Below are positions 1-11,084 of a stretch of 64,000 bases of DNA, piece after piece. The position numbers and the translations under genes are program-made. The stretch is from assembly GCA_028023455.1 (NCBI GenBank), contig JAQFVV010006208.1, positions 5,998,963 through 6,062,962 of the forward strand. Direction: 5' to 3'. The notes under the pieces are model-generated. The model did not search any database. It was given only the letters and a program-made list of their open reading frames with translations, and was not told the DNA's origin. Position 1 is the first letter of the stretch; each line of letters begins with the position of its first letter. This DNA is from Epiperipatus broadwayi. Its lineage: Eukaryota; Onychophora; Udeonychophora; Euonychophora; Peripatidae.

Positions 1-266
1 ATTATTTCTTTAAGCAACTAAAAAATAACTGACATTATTTCACTTTGGAGAATTAATATTTATGTGATGCTAAATGCCTATGTTAAACTGACAACATCTA
101 ATAATAATAAGTAACTAAGAAATCTTAATTGTTTGCTTTATATAAAAAAAAATTCATATTATCTATGGAGAGAAAACTTCAAAGTGAAATCCAGTATTAG
201 TAATATTTATCAAATAAGAGAATATATTAACTAATCATAAATTCTGCAAATATATATATAAGATAT

Positions 267-792
267 TGGTACTTATGGATAATCCCGAAACCCAAGATTG
301 GCAGCCATGTTTTTTTTTAATTATACATTTTTAGAGACATAATTATCCCGCAATCCTAACAAATATGTTTTACTTGTTAATATTAAAAAATATCAGTAAA
401 TCAATTGTAATTAATAAACAAAAAGATACATTTGTGGTCATTCTGCAGTCCATTACAGATTTCAGACTGCTGATATGAATAATTCGTGTTAGTCACTTTT
501 TGTCTTAAAAAAATCCCTATAAAAATTATATTTACTGCAATTTGAATTATTAAATTTATTTATTTAAAATTTATTGTCATAGTTTTGTGTTATTTCTGTG
601 AGCAAAATTTATAATACGTTTATTGCTATTTTTTAAAATTAACAGGAGATTATAATCGATGAATTGATATGTTTGAATAATAACAAGTAAAATATATTCG
701 TTAGGGTTATGGGATAACTATGCCCCTGGAAATATATAATTAAAAAAAAAACATGGCTTCCAACCTTGGGTTCTGGATTATCCGTAAGTACA
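267..792. mobile_element. Non-autonomous DNA element with long terminal inverted repeats
   Basis: Two inverted arms of about 125 bp (269-395 and about 668-791) begin GTACTTAYGGATAATCC and match over most of their length, including the run of T after GCCATG. The direct repeat AAGATAT (260-266 and 793-799) flanks the pair and may be the target-site duplication. The roughly 270-bp interior shows no coding capacity. It sits in the intron just upstream of the first kinase exon. The superfamily is not clear; a 7-8 bp duplication would fit hAT or P-like elements. Confidence 0.6.
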
Positions 793-1075
793 AAGATATC
801 AGAAATTCAAGATTTCCAGCTAGAAGCAAATTTGAACCAATGTATATACACAAACCATACTAAAAAAAAATATATAGTAGACAGAATAATCTTTGGAACA
901 AGAAAAATAAATATAATGAATCAAATATTTATAAAATTATCTAGTTTTTATTTTAAATAATAATAACAATAAAAAGGAAAATCTATGTTTAATTTTAGAT
1001 TAAATAGGTTTTATAAAGAAATATAATTTTTATATTATCCAATTATATACTTTTAAATTTGAAAAATATTTTTAG

Positions 1076-1169
1076 TTGTTGGAAAACAAGAAGAATCTCC
1101 CAAGTTTGTCAATATTGTACCTGAACGAGATATTAAAACTCATTACAACATTTTAGAAGAAGTTGGAAA
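1076..1169 (+). CDS. Mlck: MLCK exon: linker and start of kinase domain
   Basis: First coding exon visible of a myosin light chain kinase, the Ca2+/calmodulin-dependent kinase that phosphorylates myosin regulatory light chain. The exon starts after a TTTTTAG acceptor. It has two bases completing a split codon and then 30 codons ending in KTHYNILEEVG, which leads into the glycine-rich loop. It ends with two bases of a Lys codon before the donor GTAAGA, so the next intron is phase 2. The glycine loop GKGRFG is completed in the following exon. N-terminal exons (Fn3 and Ig domains in this family) must lie outside the window, because nothing coding was seen in 1-1075. Confidence 0.88.
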
Positions 1170-1248
1170 GTAAGATGTGAATGACTAAAATTATTTTAAG
1201 TTTAAAATTCAAAATGCATATTGAATAACTATCATTTAATATTTTCAG

Positions 1249-1452
1249 AGGTCGGTTTGGCACAGTACACCGCTGTGTGGAAAAATCTAGTGGTAAAGTG
1301 TGTGCTGCCAAGTTTTTGCTATGTCCACGAGGTTCCGATAGAGATGAAGCTTTAAGAGAATTAGGAACTATGAATGAATTATACCATGGAGCCTTATTAC
1401 GATTAGTTGATGCATTTGAAGCCCCTAAAGAGATTATTATTTTAACTGAATA
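1249..1452 (+). CDS. Mlck: MLCK exon: kinase N-lobe
   Basis: Encodes the kinase N-lobe: the rest of the glycine loop (GRFGTVHRCVEK), the ATP-anchoring lysine in VCAAKFL, the alpha-C region DEALRELGTMNELYH, and strands leading to the hinge IIILTE. It starts after ATTTTCAG and ends TA before donor GTGAGT. The split Tyr codon is completed in the next exon (phase 2). The intron to the left is only 79 bp, very short compared with the later ones. The frame is continuous with both neighbours. All expected N-lobe residues are present, so this part looks catalytically competent. Confidence 0.92.
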
Positions 1453-1649
1453 GTGAGTCTTTATCAATAAACATTTTATGATAAGTTAATAAAGTTATTA
1501 TATTTAATAGACGAAAATGCTTTTAACTACAAACAGATTTAATAAATAATTTACTAATTTTATAGACAAAATTATTAAGAAATCTGTGAATTTGCATGTA
1601 AATAACTTGATAGTAAGAAAATCAAGTCATACATCATGTGACTTAACTT

Positions 1650-1800
1650 ATTAAGCTTGTACTTATAATGAGTGTTCTAATAGTTCTAAACAAGCTTTTC
1701 CGATAAATGCCGGAAAAGAAAACTTTTAAAATCTCTAAAATTATCCCTATCCTAAACCGGTTTTGAGCTGATGGCTCTCCTCAGAACTATTAGCATGCTC
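1650..1800 (-). repeat. Family C repeat fragment with degenerate hammerhead
   Basis: Shares text with the repeats at 8440-8700, 18620-18790 and 57110-57500 (TTCTAAACAAGC, then AAAATCTCTA and TTATCCC). On the minus strand, 1750-1786 keeps a hammerhead outline: core CUGAGGA, a stem II GAGC/GCUC and an ACCGGU stem III. However the GAA box is mutated (AAA) and stem I is poor, so it is probably inactive. Confidence 0.5.
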
Positions 1801-1932
1801 ATTATATTATATTAAATAATTTGATATTTTTTTTTTAAAAAAAAAAAATTTTAATTTAGTTATTAGTATATATATATATTAAACAAATTCTTGATATCAT
1901 GGTTTTTTAATATTTAATTTCTACCTTTTTAG

Positions 1933-2274
1933 TATTCCTGGAGGAGAATTATTTGAACGTGTTGTAGCAGATGATTTTGTGTTAACGGAGAAAGATTGCA
2001 TTATGTTTATGCGACAAATCTGTGAAGGAGTGCAGTATATGCACTCAAAGAGCATTCTTCATCTGGACTTAAAACCTGAAAATATTCTATGCATAACTAA
2101 AGACAGTAATCAAATCAAAATTATTGACTTTGGTTTAGCTCGAAAATACGACCCTAAAGAAAATATCAAAATAATGTTTGGAACACCTGAGTTTGTTGCT
2201 CCTGAAGTCATCAATTTCGAACCTATAGGCTTTTCTACTGATATGTGGAGTACTGGAGTCATCTGTTATATTTT
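1933..2274 (+). CDS. Mlck: MLCK exon: kinase catalytic and activation loops
   Basis: Encodes the hinge and most of the C-lobe. Motifs seen in order: YIPGGELFERV, then MRQICEGVQYMHS, the catalytic loop HLDLKPENIL (HLD in place of HRD, as is normal in MLCKs), the magnesium-binding DFG in IIDFGLARKY, and the P+1/APE segment GTPEFVAPEVINFEPIG followed by DMWSTGVICYI. The exon begins with the last base of a split Tyr codon and ends with two bases of a Leu codon at donor GTAAGT (phase 2). The sequence is characteristic of the MLCK/titin-kinase family and closest to smooth-muscle-type MLCK. The downstream intron is 11.8 kb. Confidence 0.95.
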
Positions 2275-2458
2275 GTAAGTATTAAGATAGTTAGCTAGTC
2301 TAGTCTACCTCAGTCTGTTTTTTAAGTCAAAAACAATGATTAATATATCTTGGATTTTTTTTTTCAGAGTAGAATCTGCAATTTTTTTGTTCGTAAGAGT
2401 TCCATCATGACTGACTTGAATTTAAAAAAAACATTGGAACATTTTATGTAAATTATGT

Positions 2459-2830
2459 AAGGGATTTGAACCCTGACTTTCAAGCTCTCTTAGGTTATCT
2501 GCTCTATCTCATACAACCGATACACATTACCATATACATGAAAATGGAAAAAAAGATTTCCAATATACATATTTCATGCTGAATCAGCACTCACTAATTA
2601 GTCCAGATCATCTCTCAAATGTATATATCATCAATGCTTCGTTATATCAAATCTTCAAACTTTAATGGACATGCTTCAATTTACTCCACCCTCCAACTCT
2701 TCAACCATCACTTACCATTGAAAATCTGATGATGGAATGCCAAAATGTCCTGTTGATATCAATATTATTGTCATGACCATGGTGACCATGTTGACCTTAA
2801 ATCACTCTGACTCTTGTATTCATTCAAATA
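2459..2830 (-). repeat. Family B repeat (tRNA-like module plus hammerhead remnant)
   Basis: Minus-strand copy of family B. The B-box-like GGGTTCAAATCCC lies at the left edge, then the hammerhead region (core decayed to UUAGUGA), then the conserved tail with CTTTAATGGACA and CTGATGATGGAATGC. The copy is diverged. A partial inverted stretch follows at 2880-2950. Confidence 0.6.
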
Positions 2831-3294
2831 TTACAGATTTAGCCTGTATCCTTTCCATCCGTCTTATGTGTATTTAAATGAATAAGGTCCTAGATATGAG
2901 GGGTCAGTGATTTAAGGTCAACATGGGAATGATAGTAATATTGGCGTCAACAAAAAAGTGGGTCATGGATGCATATTTGCATGAAATTTGTATGATTTTT
3001 ATATCGCACCTTAGCTCATTCATTGCTATGATTATGTTACCAATACAAGGATATTGAAAGCATGCTTCACACATTAAATGTTTTCACTGTCAAGCTCTTC
3101 CTACTCTGCACCGTCAAGCACTTAACATATCATTAAGCATCACATGACCACTATCTCTTATACCAGCACATAATTGTTTATAAACAAGGCAAAACTCTCC
3201 ATACAGTAGTGCCACCCTGTGCCAACCAGAGTAATCAATAAATGCCAGAAGGCTTGTGCATAAAATCCCTATCTAATGCCTACTCATCCAATAT

Positions 3295-3336
3295 CCCCGG
3301 ACTAGTTTCTGGCTTGTGGCCATCGTCAGTGAGGAG
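3295..3336 (-). ncRNA. Hammerhead ribozyme motif, type I (family A)
   Basis: Minus strand: stem I 5' side CCUCA; core CUGACGA; stem II UGGC/GCCA with loop CACAA; GAA box; stem III palindrome ACUAGU; cleavage-site C; stem I 3' side CGGGG. All core residues are present. The first stem I pair is an A-C mismatch; the other stem I pairs form (one G-U). Likely near-functional. Confidence 0.72.
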
Positions 3337-3715
3337 CTTTGGATCTGAGAGCACTGCACCGAGATCTTAGGATCTAATGCAACCCTCCAGCAGCCACCTT
3401 TTATCTCTACTTAACTACAAAACCATGAGAATGAAATTGAAAACATAAAAATATTTTCAATCTAAGCTCAGTAGCTTATATAGTCGTATAGATAGTGGTG
3501 GCTATGGTTGTTAAAGAGCCAAAGACACCAAAATGTATGGGTGCTGAACTGAGTTCAGACCCATATGACTATATAAGCTATTGAGCTTAGATTGAAAATA
3601 TTTTTGTGTTTTCAATTTCATTCTCATGGTTTTGTAGTTAAGTAGAGATAAAAGGTGGGTGCTGGAGGGTTGCATTAGACCCTAAGATCTAGGTGCAGTG
3701 CTCTCAGATCCAAAG

Positions 3716-3757
3716 CTCCTCACTGACGATGGCCACAAGCCAGAAACTAGTCTGGGG
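3716..3757 (+). ncRNA. Hammerhead ribozyme motif, type I, fully paired (family A)
   Basis: Plus strand: stem I 5' side CCUCA; core CUGACGA; stem II UGGC/GCCA closed by CACAA; GAA box; stem III ACUAGU (self-complementary, suited to dimeric folding); cleavage-site C17; stem I 3' side UGGGG, fully complementary to CCUCA with one G-U. This is a complete minimal type I hammerhead of the kind reported in Penelope-like elements and animal retrozymes. Activity is inferred from sequence. Confidence 0.82.
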
Positions 3758-3869
3758 ATATTGGATGAGTAGGCATTAGATAGGGATTTTATGCACAAGC
3801 CTTCTGGCATTCATTGATTACTCTGGTTGGCACAGGTTGGCACTACTGTATGGAGAGTTTTGCTTTGTT

Positions 3870-4455
3870 CACTTAATATATCTATTACAATAGTGGTTTC
3901 AGTATCTAAATGCCAAATGGGCTTCATAAATATTGGTCATAAATGTATAATTGTGATCTTTTTTTTTTTGCTTTTTTATAAATGAATAGAGTGATTTTAG
4001 CCTCTGTATATGATAAATACCATTTAATAAATAATTTTCCAGGTTAGAAAGAAATTTTGTGGTAAATTAAAGAAAGTTTTTGTACGAATTCATTTGGTAA
4101 AAATTGACTGGCATTATCAGGACTTCCCAAAAATAATGGGGAGGGCTTAAATAATTACTTTAATTTGTTTTTAAAAGAAGCTATGTATAGATAATACTAT
4201 TTTATTACCAGTAATAATCTCTTCTTGAAGTTTAAATGTATTAGTGTGGGTGGTTTACCCAAAGTCTAATGAATAATTTGTATTTATCTCTCAAAGCCAT
4301 AATGATATGCTTGTGTATTTCATCAGCCAGTGCAAGAAGTTTTAAAGGTTGGTGGGGGGGGGGAGGCCTATGAGACTATATTGACAAAAGCAGTCTGGCT
4401 TGCATTGGATTTATCTTAAGTGTCCTAATTCTAAAAAACACAAGATATATTTCTG
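3870..4455. other. Intron, nothing recognised
   Basis: AT-rich intron with no repeat family or coding signal that I can name. A G-run occurs at 4354-4363. Confidence 0.5.
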
Positions 4456-4457
4456 AG

Positions 4458-4815
4458 AAATTCTGTAGCTCAACTTGGAAGGCTATGGTTAGTAAAGAAC
4501 CAAAGACAGCAAAATATATGGGTACTGAACTGAGTTCAGACCTATATGCTATATAAGCTGTTTTCAACTTTATTCTCATAGTTTTGTAGTTAAGTAGAGA
4601 TAAAAGGTGGTTGCTGGAGGGTTGCATTAGTTCCTAGGATTTGCGTGCGGTGCTCTCAGATCCAAAGCTCCTCCTGATGCAGGCCACAAGCCGGAAACTG
4701 GTCTGGGGATATTGGATGAATAGGCAGTAGATAGGGATTTTATGCACAAGCCTTCTGGCATCCATTGATTACTCTGGCTTGCACTGAGTGGCACTACTGT
4801 ATGGAGAGTTTTGCC
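4458..4815 (+). repeat. Family A repeat with degenerate hammerhead
   Basis: Plus-sense copy from GGCTATGGTTAGTAAAGAACCAAAG to TATGGAGAGTTTTGCC. The hammerhead at about 4668-4709 keeps stem II (GGCC/GCC-like), GAAAC and GGUCUGGGG. Its core reads CUGAUGC, with A9 changed to C, and the base before C3 is lost, so it is probably inactive. Confidence 0.65.
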
Positions 4816-5475
4816 TATTTTAAGAAGTACTTTTATTATCCTTCCCATGGGAATTAGAGTTTCGTGTATAAGATCTAATTTTAAAAGCATAATGATCTAA
4901 ACAAGGTGAATTTTTAAGTCTGCTCTTATGATAAAGTATGGAGAAATAAAATACCAAGTCAATGAGTGAAAAATGTCCGCCATTTAAAAAACGTACTATG
5001 TTTTCAGGAAAAATCTTCCATGCCATGTTAAAAGCCCACAATAACAGGAAGGGAAAAGAAGGTGAAGCTAAAGTAAAGTTAATTATTAAAATTATCTTAT
5101 TTACTATAACTAGCTTAGAGGGAATATATATAAAAGCTAGATTTAAAACCAAAGCTTGACGCTATAGTGTCATGATTAACAGGTGCGGGTCAAGATAAAG
5201 AATTTTAAAGAATTTAAATGGACATTTACCACTGATGGAGCAGAATATGTTCTGGAGAGAGTGAAGAAGCCCTTACTATTAAAACAGATGAATCACTGTG
5301 TGAACTATTGTTTATTTGCATTTCAAGCAATCCAAATGTATGGGGATGTACAAAATCACCCCATTTTATAAGCTGAAAAACCTTACTTATCGAATTTAAA
5401 TCTATAATGTTAAAAGCATCTATTTTTACAGTCATGATTTATTCTCCTGAATATATATATAATAGTTATAACTGC

Positions 5476-5625
5476 AAAACTCACCATACAGTAGTGCCAC
5501 TCAGTGCAAACCAGAGTAATCAATGGATGCAAGAAGGTTTGTGCATAAAATGCCTATCTAGTGCGTATTCATCCAATATCCCAAGGCTAGTTTCTAGCTT
5601 GTGGCTTTCATCAGTGAGGAAACAA
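5476..5625 (-). repeat. Family A fragment with decayed hammerhead
   Basis: Minus-sense family A copy. The motif at about 5582-5624 keeps CUGAUGA, a shortened stem II (AGC/GCU) and GAAAC. U16.1 has become C (ACUAGC), and stem I is broken. Predicted dead. Confidence 0.6.
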
Positions 5626-6599
5626 TGTTTAGTGGGTAATTATAACTAATTAAGACAAACGCTTGTAGAACAATATCAACTGGTAGACGTACAATGTACA
5701 GAATAAAAAAATTCTGAAGAATAAGTGACTTTAAAGCTACTGGAATAGATACCAAGGTATTCCTTGGTTCAAAACTGTTGGCTCCACAGAAAACTGGATT
5801 ATGACACATGGAAGAAGAGTCTTTCATCGAAGATTCATGGTTAGCTGTTTGAAGGTATACATTGGTTTTGACTTTTTTATGGTGATATGAAATGATCAGT
5901 ATATTCTCATCTTTGCTAGTACCAATTTCAGAACTTTTTTTCTGTTCCTGCTTATATGATGGATAACCAGCTTTTTATTTAGTGATTGAGCCATTGTTAT
6001 TTAAACAGGGCAGACAATGATGTCATTAGAAGTTCTATCGATTGCAATTGAAGACAGCTTCATTATTTTTCTTTTTTCCTTGATCTTTAAGCGCAGGAGC
6101 GGAATCCAGATCTAATAGTCTTAATATTTTTTCTAACTCAATTGTGGAAGGTTCATTACCATCAATTCGGTTAAATTGTTTTCTATTAACGTTAACTACT
6201 ATATTGACGTTATCATATAAATTTGTCACTCTAACTAATTTTTAAACTTACTCCTCCAATCTTGAACATTGCTATATCAAGATGATTACCATGTTATACT
6301 GTGAGCATAGTAATTTGGGACAGGTACTAATAATGTGCCTGCATTGTTTACACTGATAACTCTGAGACCTAAGGCTCTGAATTGTTAGCAAAAGCATGGC
6401 TTTCTGATTGATGATTTGAATTGGTATATCAGCATTGATGTTATATAGTTTCATTTTAAATTCATATCTATTTTCCAGTACATTAGAACTGGTGTGGATT
6501 TAAGAGACTATCATTTCAAACAATTCAATGAATTATTGATATTTATAGTTTAGGTGAGTATTTTTCAAAAATTCCAGATATGAAGTTTTCTGCTTGTCA

Positions 6600-6835
6600 A
6601 TTAACCACAAGTACATATTTTATTAGCGATGTTTGTTTTAGTTTCCCCGTAATATACGGCTTGGCAGTTATTTGACAGGTCATCTTATACACGACTTGTG
6701 GGATGACATCTGGAGTGATCTTATCTTTAGCATTATTGATGAGTCTGTTAGTATTGGGGGGGGGGTGCGAAATGCGATTGTGAAGTCATTGGATAGTTTG
6801 TTAGTGAGGCATTTAACTAGTGGTTTTGCTTAGCA
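6600..6835 (-). pseudogene. Penelope-like element fragment: linker and start of GIY-YIG endonuclease
   Basis: Minus-strand translation gives, across a frameshift in a C-run, FRTPPP then NRLINNAKDKITPDV and VVYKMTC. This is the connector and first strand of the GIY-YIG endonuclease of PLEs, where (F/L)xxxPx(T/L)LxxLxxNxKD and GVYKIxC are typical. It aligns by eye with the copies at 16.5 and 60.9 kb. Decayed and truncated. Hammerhead-bearing family A DNA lies about 1 kb downstream in the same orientation. Confidence 0.6.
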
Positions 6836-6839
6836 TTTT

Positions 6840-8139
6840 TTTTTTATTATTAAAACTGTTTCTATTCCTCATTGTGAAATTCCCATGCTTAGTATTAATC
6901 TATCTATATGAATAATTTTCTTTTCATTGCCTATTTGAATTTAATATTTTAATTATTGGTAATAAAAGAGCTGGGAGTAATATTTATAATGATTTTAATA
7001 ATAATATGTATAATATTGAACTTATAAATGTAGAATTTGAAGACAAAATTAAATACTTAGTGTTATATATATAGAGAGAGAGAGTAATAACAATATAGAA
7101 TAACAATTGACAACGTTTGCAGATTGTTAAGCTAATTTTCGTAACTAGTGTATATAGAATGAAACAAGTCAGTGGAACCCAGATCTAACATCTGACAGAT
7201 ACGGGTCACCAACTACTCCAGAAATATAAAGAAAATGAGACCGACACGCGACAGGTATAAAAACAAAAATCAAAAGACTCTCGAGGTCTTTTTCCTGCTA
7301 CAGTGCTGGCGGGTGTATGTTCAAGAGAACAGAATTCCCAGGTAATCGGCGCCTGTAGGTAATCCAGCTGACTAGGACCTTAAGCAAATCGTACTGATCT
7401 TTTATTATTTTATAATGCCCAACTGGGCTCTTTGTGGATAATAAATTTATGCCTGCTGCAGGTAGAGTGAACATACTTATAAACTCTTAACTTTGGTATG
7501 CGGGGAGCATTAGGATATTAAGATCCCCAACTGTTGTAGTTAGTTCTTCATATTATATATATATATATATAGCTATTTTATGTATATTAACCTATTTATT
7601 GCATATTAAACTATTATATTCCATACCTTGTCTCTGTTTACTAAACCAAATTTATCATTGCTGATCAGTAGGCGAAAGCCGGGACACAGCACTTAGATAT
7701 AGAAATTTACATAGGTAATGATAACAAAATTATATTGAAACATTTTATTATATATTAGCATATATCAACAACACCACAATGTTTCTAACTCTTCAGCTAT
7801 GAATATGAGGTTAAAAGACCTGAAAGCGCTAAGCCTGATATTTAATTTTGATAGTTCTAACTTCACCAATGAGCATTCAAAGCACGGTATAATTACTAAA
7901 GAAGATAAATTAAGAGATTAACAGCAAGCGTGAGTACAAACACTGTCAGTCATTAAAAATTTTTAAATATAAAAATGATAAAATATAATACAAGTAAAAA
8001 TGTAGCTAATCTACAAAAGAAACAATTTGTTAAGGTATATAAAGATTATACTTTTTAATTGTAAAAAATCTATGTTAAATAATAACATTTCTATGCAAAA
8101 TAATTATAATGCTGATAGTAACAATATTTCAAGTAAAAA
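6840..8139. other. Intron with a less AT-rich unassigned segment
   Basis: About 7130-7720 is less AT-rich than its surroundings and looks like part of a retroelement or UTR (AATAAA at 7441; a segment ending in GCCGGGACACAG near 7690), but I found no terminal repeats or protein signature. The remainder is simple AT-rich intron. Confidence 0.35.
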
Positions 8140-8242
8140 GCATTGGTGGCCAAGTGGTCAGCATAGCTAGCTGCCTTACAAGCAGTTGTCCCGGGTTCGC
8201 GCGTTCACTTCCCAGCCGATGCTTTGACACATGGAAAAAAAA
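8140..8242 (+). mobile_element. tRNA-derived SINE
   Basis: tRNA-like body starting GCATTGGTGGCCAAGTGG (A box region), with B-box GGGTTCGCGCG disrupted by a short insertion. The TTTGACACATGG tail and A-run are shared with copies at 34.15, 36.04, 36.85, 51.07, 52.54, 58.68, 58.96 and 61.20 kb. Confidence 0.75.
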
Positions 8243-8439
8243 GAGTGGATCAAACTTTTATATTAATCCAAAATTTATAATACATTAATGAAAAACAAAA
8301 TGATATTGATAAATATATAGTAAAAATCTAGAAGAATTAATAGGTAATTATGAAATGAAAGATAATATAAAATACAAAAAGGGAATCATATATAAAATTA
8401 ATTGTGACCATTGCAATATAATTTACTAAGATCATATAG

Positions 8440-8700
8440 TAGTAATAGTAACAAGTCAGATGTCACATGACTTATATATAGCTTGCACTTACAAATATGT
8501 AAAATTAAGAGCGTGCTAATAGCTCTAAACAAGCTTTTTTTTTTTTTATTTATGATAAATGCTACTACAAGAGAAGGCATTCAAATCATTTTTATTTTAA
8601 ATGGTCCCCATCCCCAGACCGGTTTCGACCTATGGGTCTCTTCAGTGAGGAGTTGGGACATTAGATCAAAAAAACCAACTCAAGGAAAACAGATGTAAGA
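8440..8700 (-). repeat. Family C repeat with intact hammerhead
   Basis: Family C copy. It shares GATGTCACATGACTTA, the TAATAGCTCTAAACAAGC block and the hammerhead with the copies at 1.65, 18.6 and 57.1 kb. A T-run interrupts it at 8537-8548. Confidence 0.7.
8612..8652 (-). ncRNA. Hammerhead ribozyme motif, type I, intact (family C)
   Basis: Minus strand: stem I 5' side CUCCUCA; core CUGAAGA; stem II GACC/GGUC with CAUA tetraloop; GAA; stem III palindrome ACCGGU; cleavage C; stem I 3' side UGGGGA, pairing six bases with CUCCUCA. Every universally conserved nucleotide is present. It differs from family A in stem II and stem III sequence while keeping the pairing. Confidence 0.84.
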
Positions 8701-8924
8701 ATCAAAGAATATAACAATGCAATTAATAGGTGAGATGATAAGTGCTTTACATATTTGCTATTTAATGTATTGGCATAAAATATATGATATAAAAATATTA
8801 AATCTTTAAATTCCACTAAAGATCCAAAAAGAAGGCAAGTATTTGAAACATATTATATTAAGCATAACGTAAACAATTGTATGAATATTTATAAAACATC
8901 AATAAATTTAGTGTTTTCCTGAAG

Positions 8925-9225
8925 GTTTGTGATGATGGTATTCTAGTTGTATTTTTATATTGGACTATTTCCATCATCTAATATGCTTATTGAATGTCTT
9001 TAGAACAATTTACCTTTATTTAAATATTCCAAATACTTTCAACTGTTAATGTCAAACAGGTTAGTATATGCACAATGTTTCGAGAGGTATTATTTTTCCC
9101 TCTTTTTCAAGTGTTGCTGGCCTGACCAGTCACAGTACTAGCATGGTATTTGAACCTGGGTCCTTAGATTATTGATTGTTGAATTTTAAGGTAACACTCT
9201 TTCCAACTGAGCCAACCTGGTCAAT
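8925..9225 (-). mobile_element. tRNA-derived repeat (family E)
   Basis: On the minus strand, GGCTCAGTTGGAAAGAGTG (A-box side) and CCAGGTTCAAATACC (B-box side) form a tRNA-like head. A CTGGTCAGGCCAGCAACAC body and TGGAAATAGTCCAA end follow. An inverted pair of the same family is at 54909-55460. Confidence 0.6.
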
Positions 9226-11080
9226 TAAAAATGAATGGAAAATTATATAATAAGGTGGCATATATAAAATTATATAGGATATGTTTTTTATTTATTATAT
9301 ATTGAAGCAATCAATCTTAGCTTAAGATTGAGCATCAGTTCCACCTACAAACCCGTATTCAAACCCTATATCCCATCCCGCTCCTTTTGTCGTATATATA
9401 TTTTATGGATATATTTGGAATGCACGCCTAAGTTTATAGTTTAACTTTCAATATTTATTATTATTAATTCTTTTTTATTAATTATTAGTTCTTTTTTATT
9501 AAACTACATAGGTGCAGCTCAAATATATATATAGGAGCAAAAACTTACTAACAAAATATTGATGTTTTAAATATTTTATTATACGTCTTTTTTTAAAAAA
9601 CTTTTTCTTTTTAAATTGCTTGTTTTCCTTTTAAACTGTATATTTTGTAAAATCCAATATGGAAGATTCAACTGTTGATTGTCTAAAAATAATTAAAGGG
9701 TGGAAACACTATTGTTTTAATCTGGGGAAGGTATTTTTTTAATTAAAGTTTTTACTTAAAATGGGGATTAAGATTAAAGATTTTCTTTGTTATAAACATT
9801 TTTGTCAAATCTATTTCTAATCTGGAAATAGATTTGAATTTATTTTTGGATGTTATCTAACAGTTGCATCTTTCAAAACAATGAATTAAGTAATTAATGC
9901 ATTCTTCAAATACCTGGGCTGGAGTATAAAACAGCCTGATTTTAATCAAGAGGAGATTAGCCATTATTGAGAGAACAGATTAGCTACTATTGAGAGAACT
10001 GTATTGAAACTTAAAATGATGTAGTAGTAAGTCCATCACCCTTCTCGGCCCTGTTGGGTCATCATCTTCCACCACCGTACCATTCTGCTGCCCAAGAGTG
10101 AAGTAAAAGCCCGACCTAAGAATTTTAGAACGCTAATAGAAGCTTGCTGCCACCGAAGAACTTTCATTTCAATTTCCGTGCACGTTCAATATTTTAAATT
10201 GGTTTCTTAAAATTGCAAGGTAACTTTTCAAGCCCGTCACCTCAAACTAAATCTAGCCTAACTAATCTATCAAGATTTCTTCTAATGTATTATTTAACTT
10301 TGTTTTTGTTTTAATATGTAATTTGCTCTAAAGTAATTCCTATAAATTTAATTCTCTCTTATATGCTCTTAACTTTCCTTAACTTTGGTGCGGTCATTTA
10401 TTTATATGTATTTATTATTTAATTTATATATCTGTTTGCTTATTATTAATATGCCAATTTCCAGCAACTTGGCGAACGTAATTTCTAAAATCTTTTTTGT
10501 CTTTCAGTTAAATATCCATTAATTAAGGTTTTAACATTCCCTTAAAACATAATGTATTAATTAATACGTTCGCCAGATTGTTTTTACGAGTCAACATTTT
10601 ATTCATGTCTTAGTATAAAAATATATTGTTTAACTCTGGATTTTCCACCCGGGGTGAATCCAGAACTCAAGCTAATTAACGCTTTGAAACCTTATTTATT
10701 TTATAAACATTATTCAATTTTGAAAAGGTGACCGATTATTTGTTTTCTATATAACTGCTAGTTTTTTTTTATATACTCTTAAAATATCAAATACAGTATT
10801 TAAATATTCCAGTTATTATAAAATCAAACGAAGGTGGGATTTATTTATTTTAAATAACAGAAAAGGGAAGGGGGCAAATCTTAATGTTTCTTTTACTGAA
10901 TAAAACCTTCATGTATATTTTATTAAATGAAATCTTCTCTCTATATATATTATAGCAGCATAGCAAATTAATTATATAAATTATGGCATTCAAACTAGGG
11001 TCATTTATTTTAAAGCAGTAAATCTTATTCAATGTCATTAGTGACATTTACCCGTATTGTGTTACTGACATTTGGCCTAT
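9226..11080. other. Intron, nothing firmly recognised
   Basis: AT-rich. A less AT-rich stretch at 10030-10250 (CCATCACCCTTCTCGG onward) has no open frame or known family that I can identify. Confidence 0.4.
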
Positions 11081-11084
11081 TTTC

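Larger units (their letters stand above)
3186..3865. repeat. Family A foldback element, two inverted hammerhead-bearing arms
   Basis: About 300-bp arms (3186-3505 and about 3560-3865) are near-perfect inverted copies around a centre containing GAACTGAGTTCAG. Each arm carries a hammerhead motif (3295-3336 minus, 3716-3757 plus), so transcripts of either strand would contain one. The outer edges match the sequence GGCAAAACTCTCCATACAGTAGTGCC found in all family A copies. No coding potential. Confidence 0.75.

Noticed and set aside
766-960. 64-codon frame upstream of the first exon
   Set aside because: It starts inside a transposon terminal repeat and is AT-rich low-complexity sequence. No splice signals or domain support an extra MLCK exon.
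4627-4890. Frames with peptide VVPLSASQSNQWMPEGL, seen at several loci
   Set aside because: They arise from translating the noncoding family A repeat (around CAGTAGTGCCACTCAG). The recurrence reflects the repeat, not a gene family.
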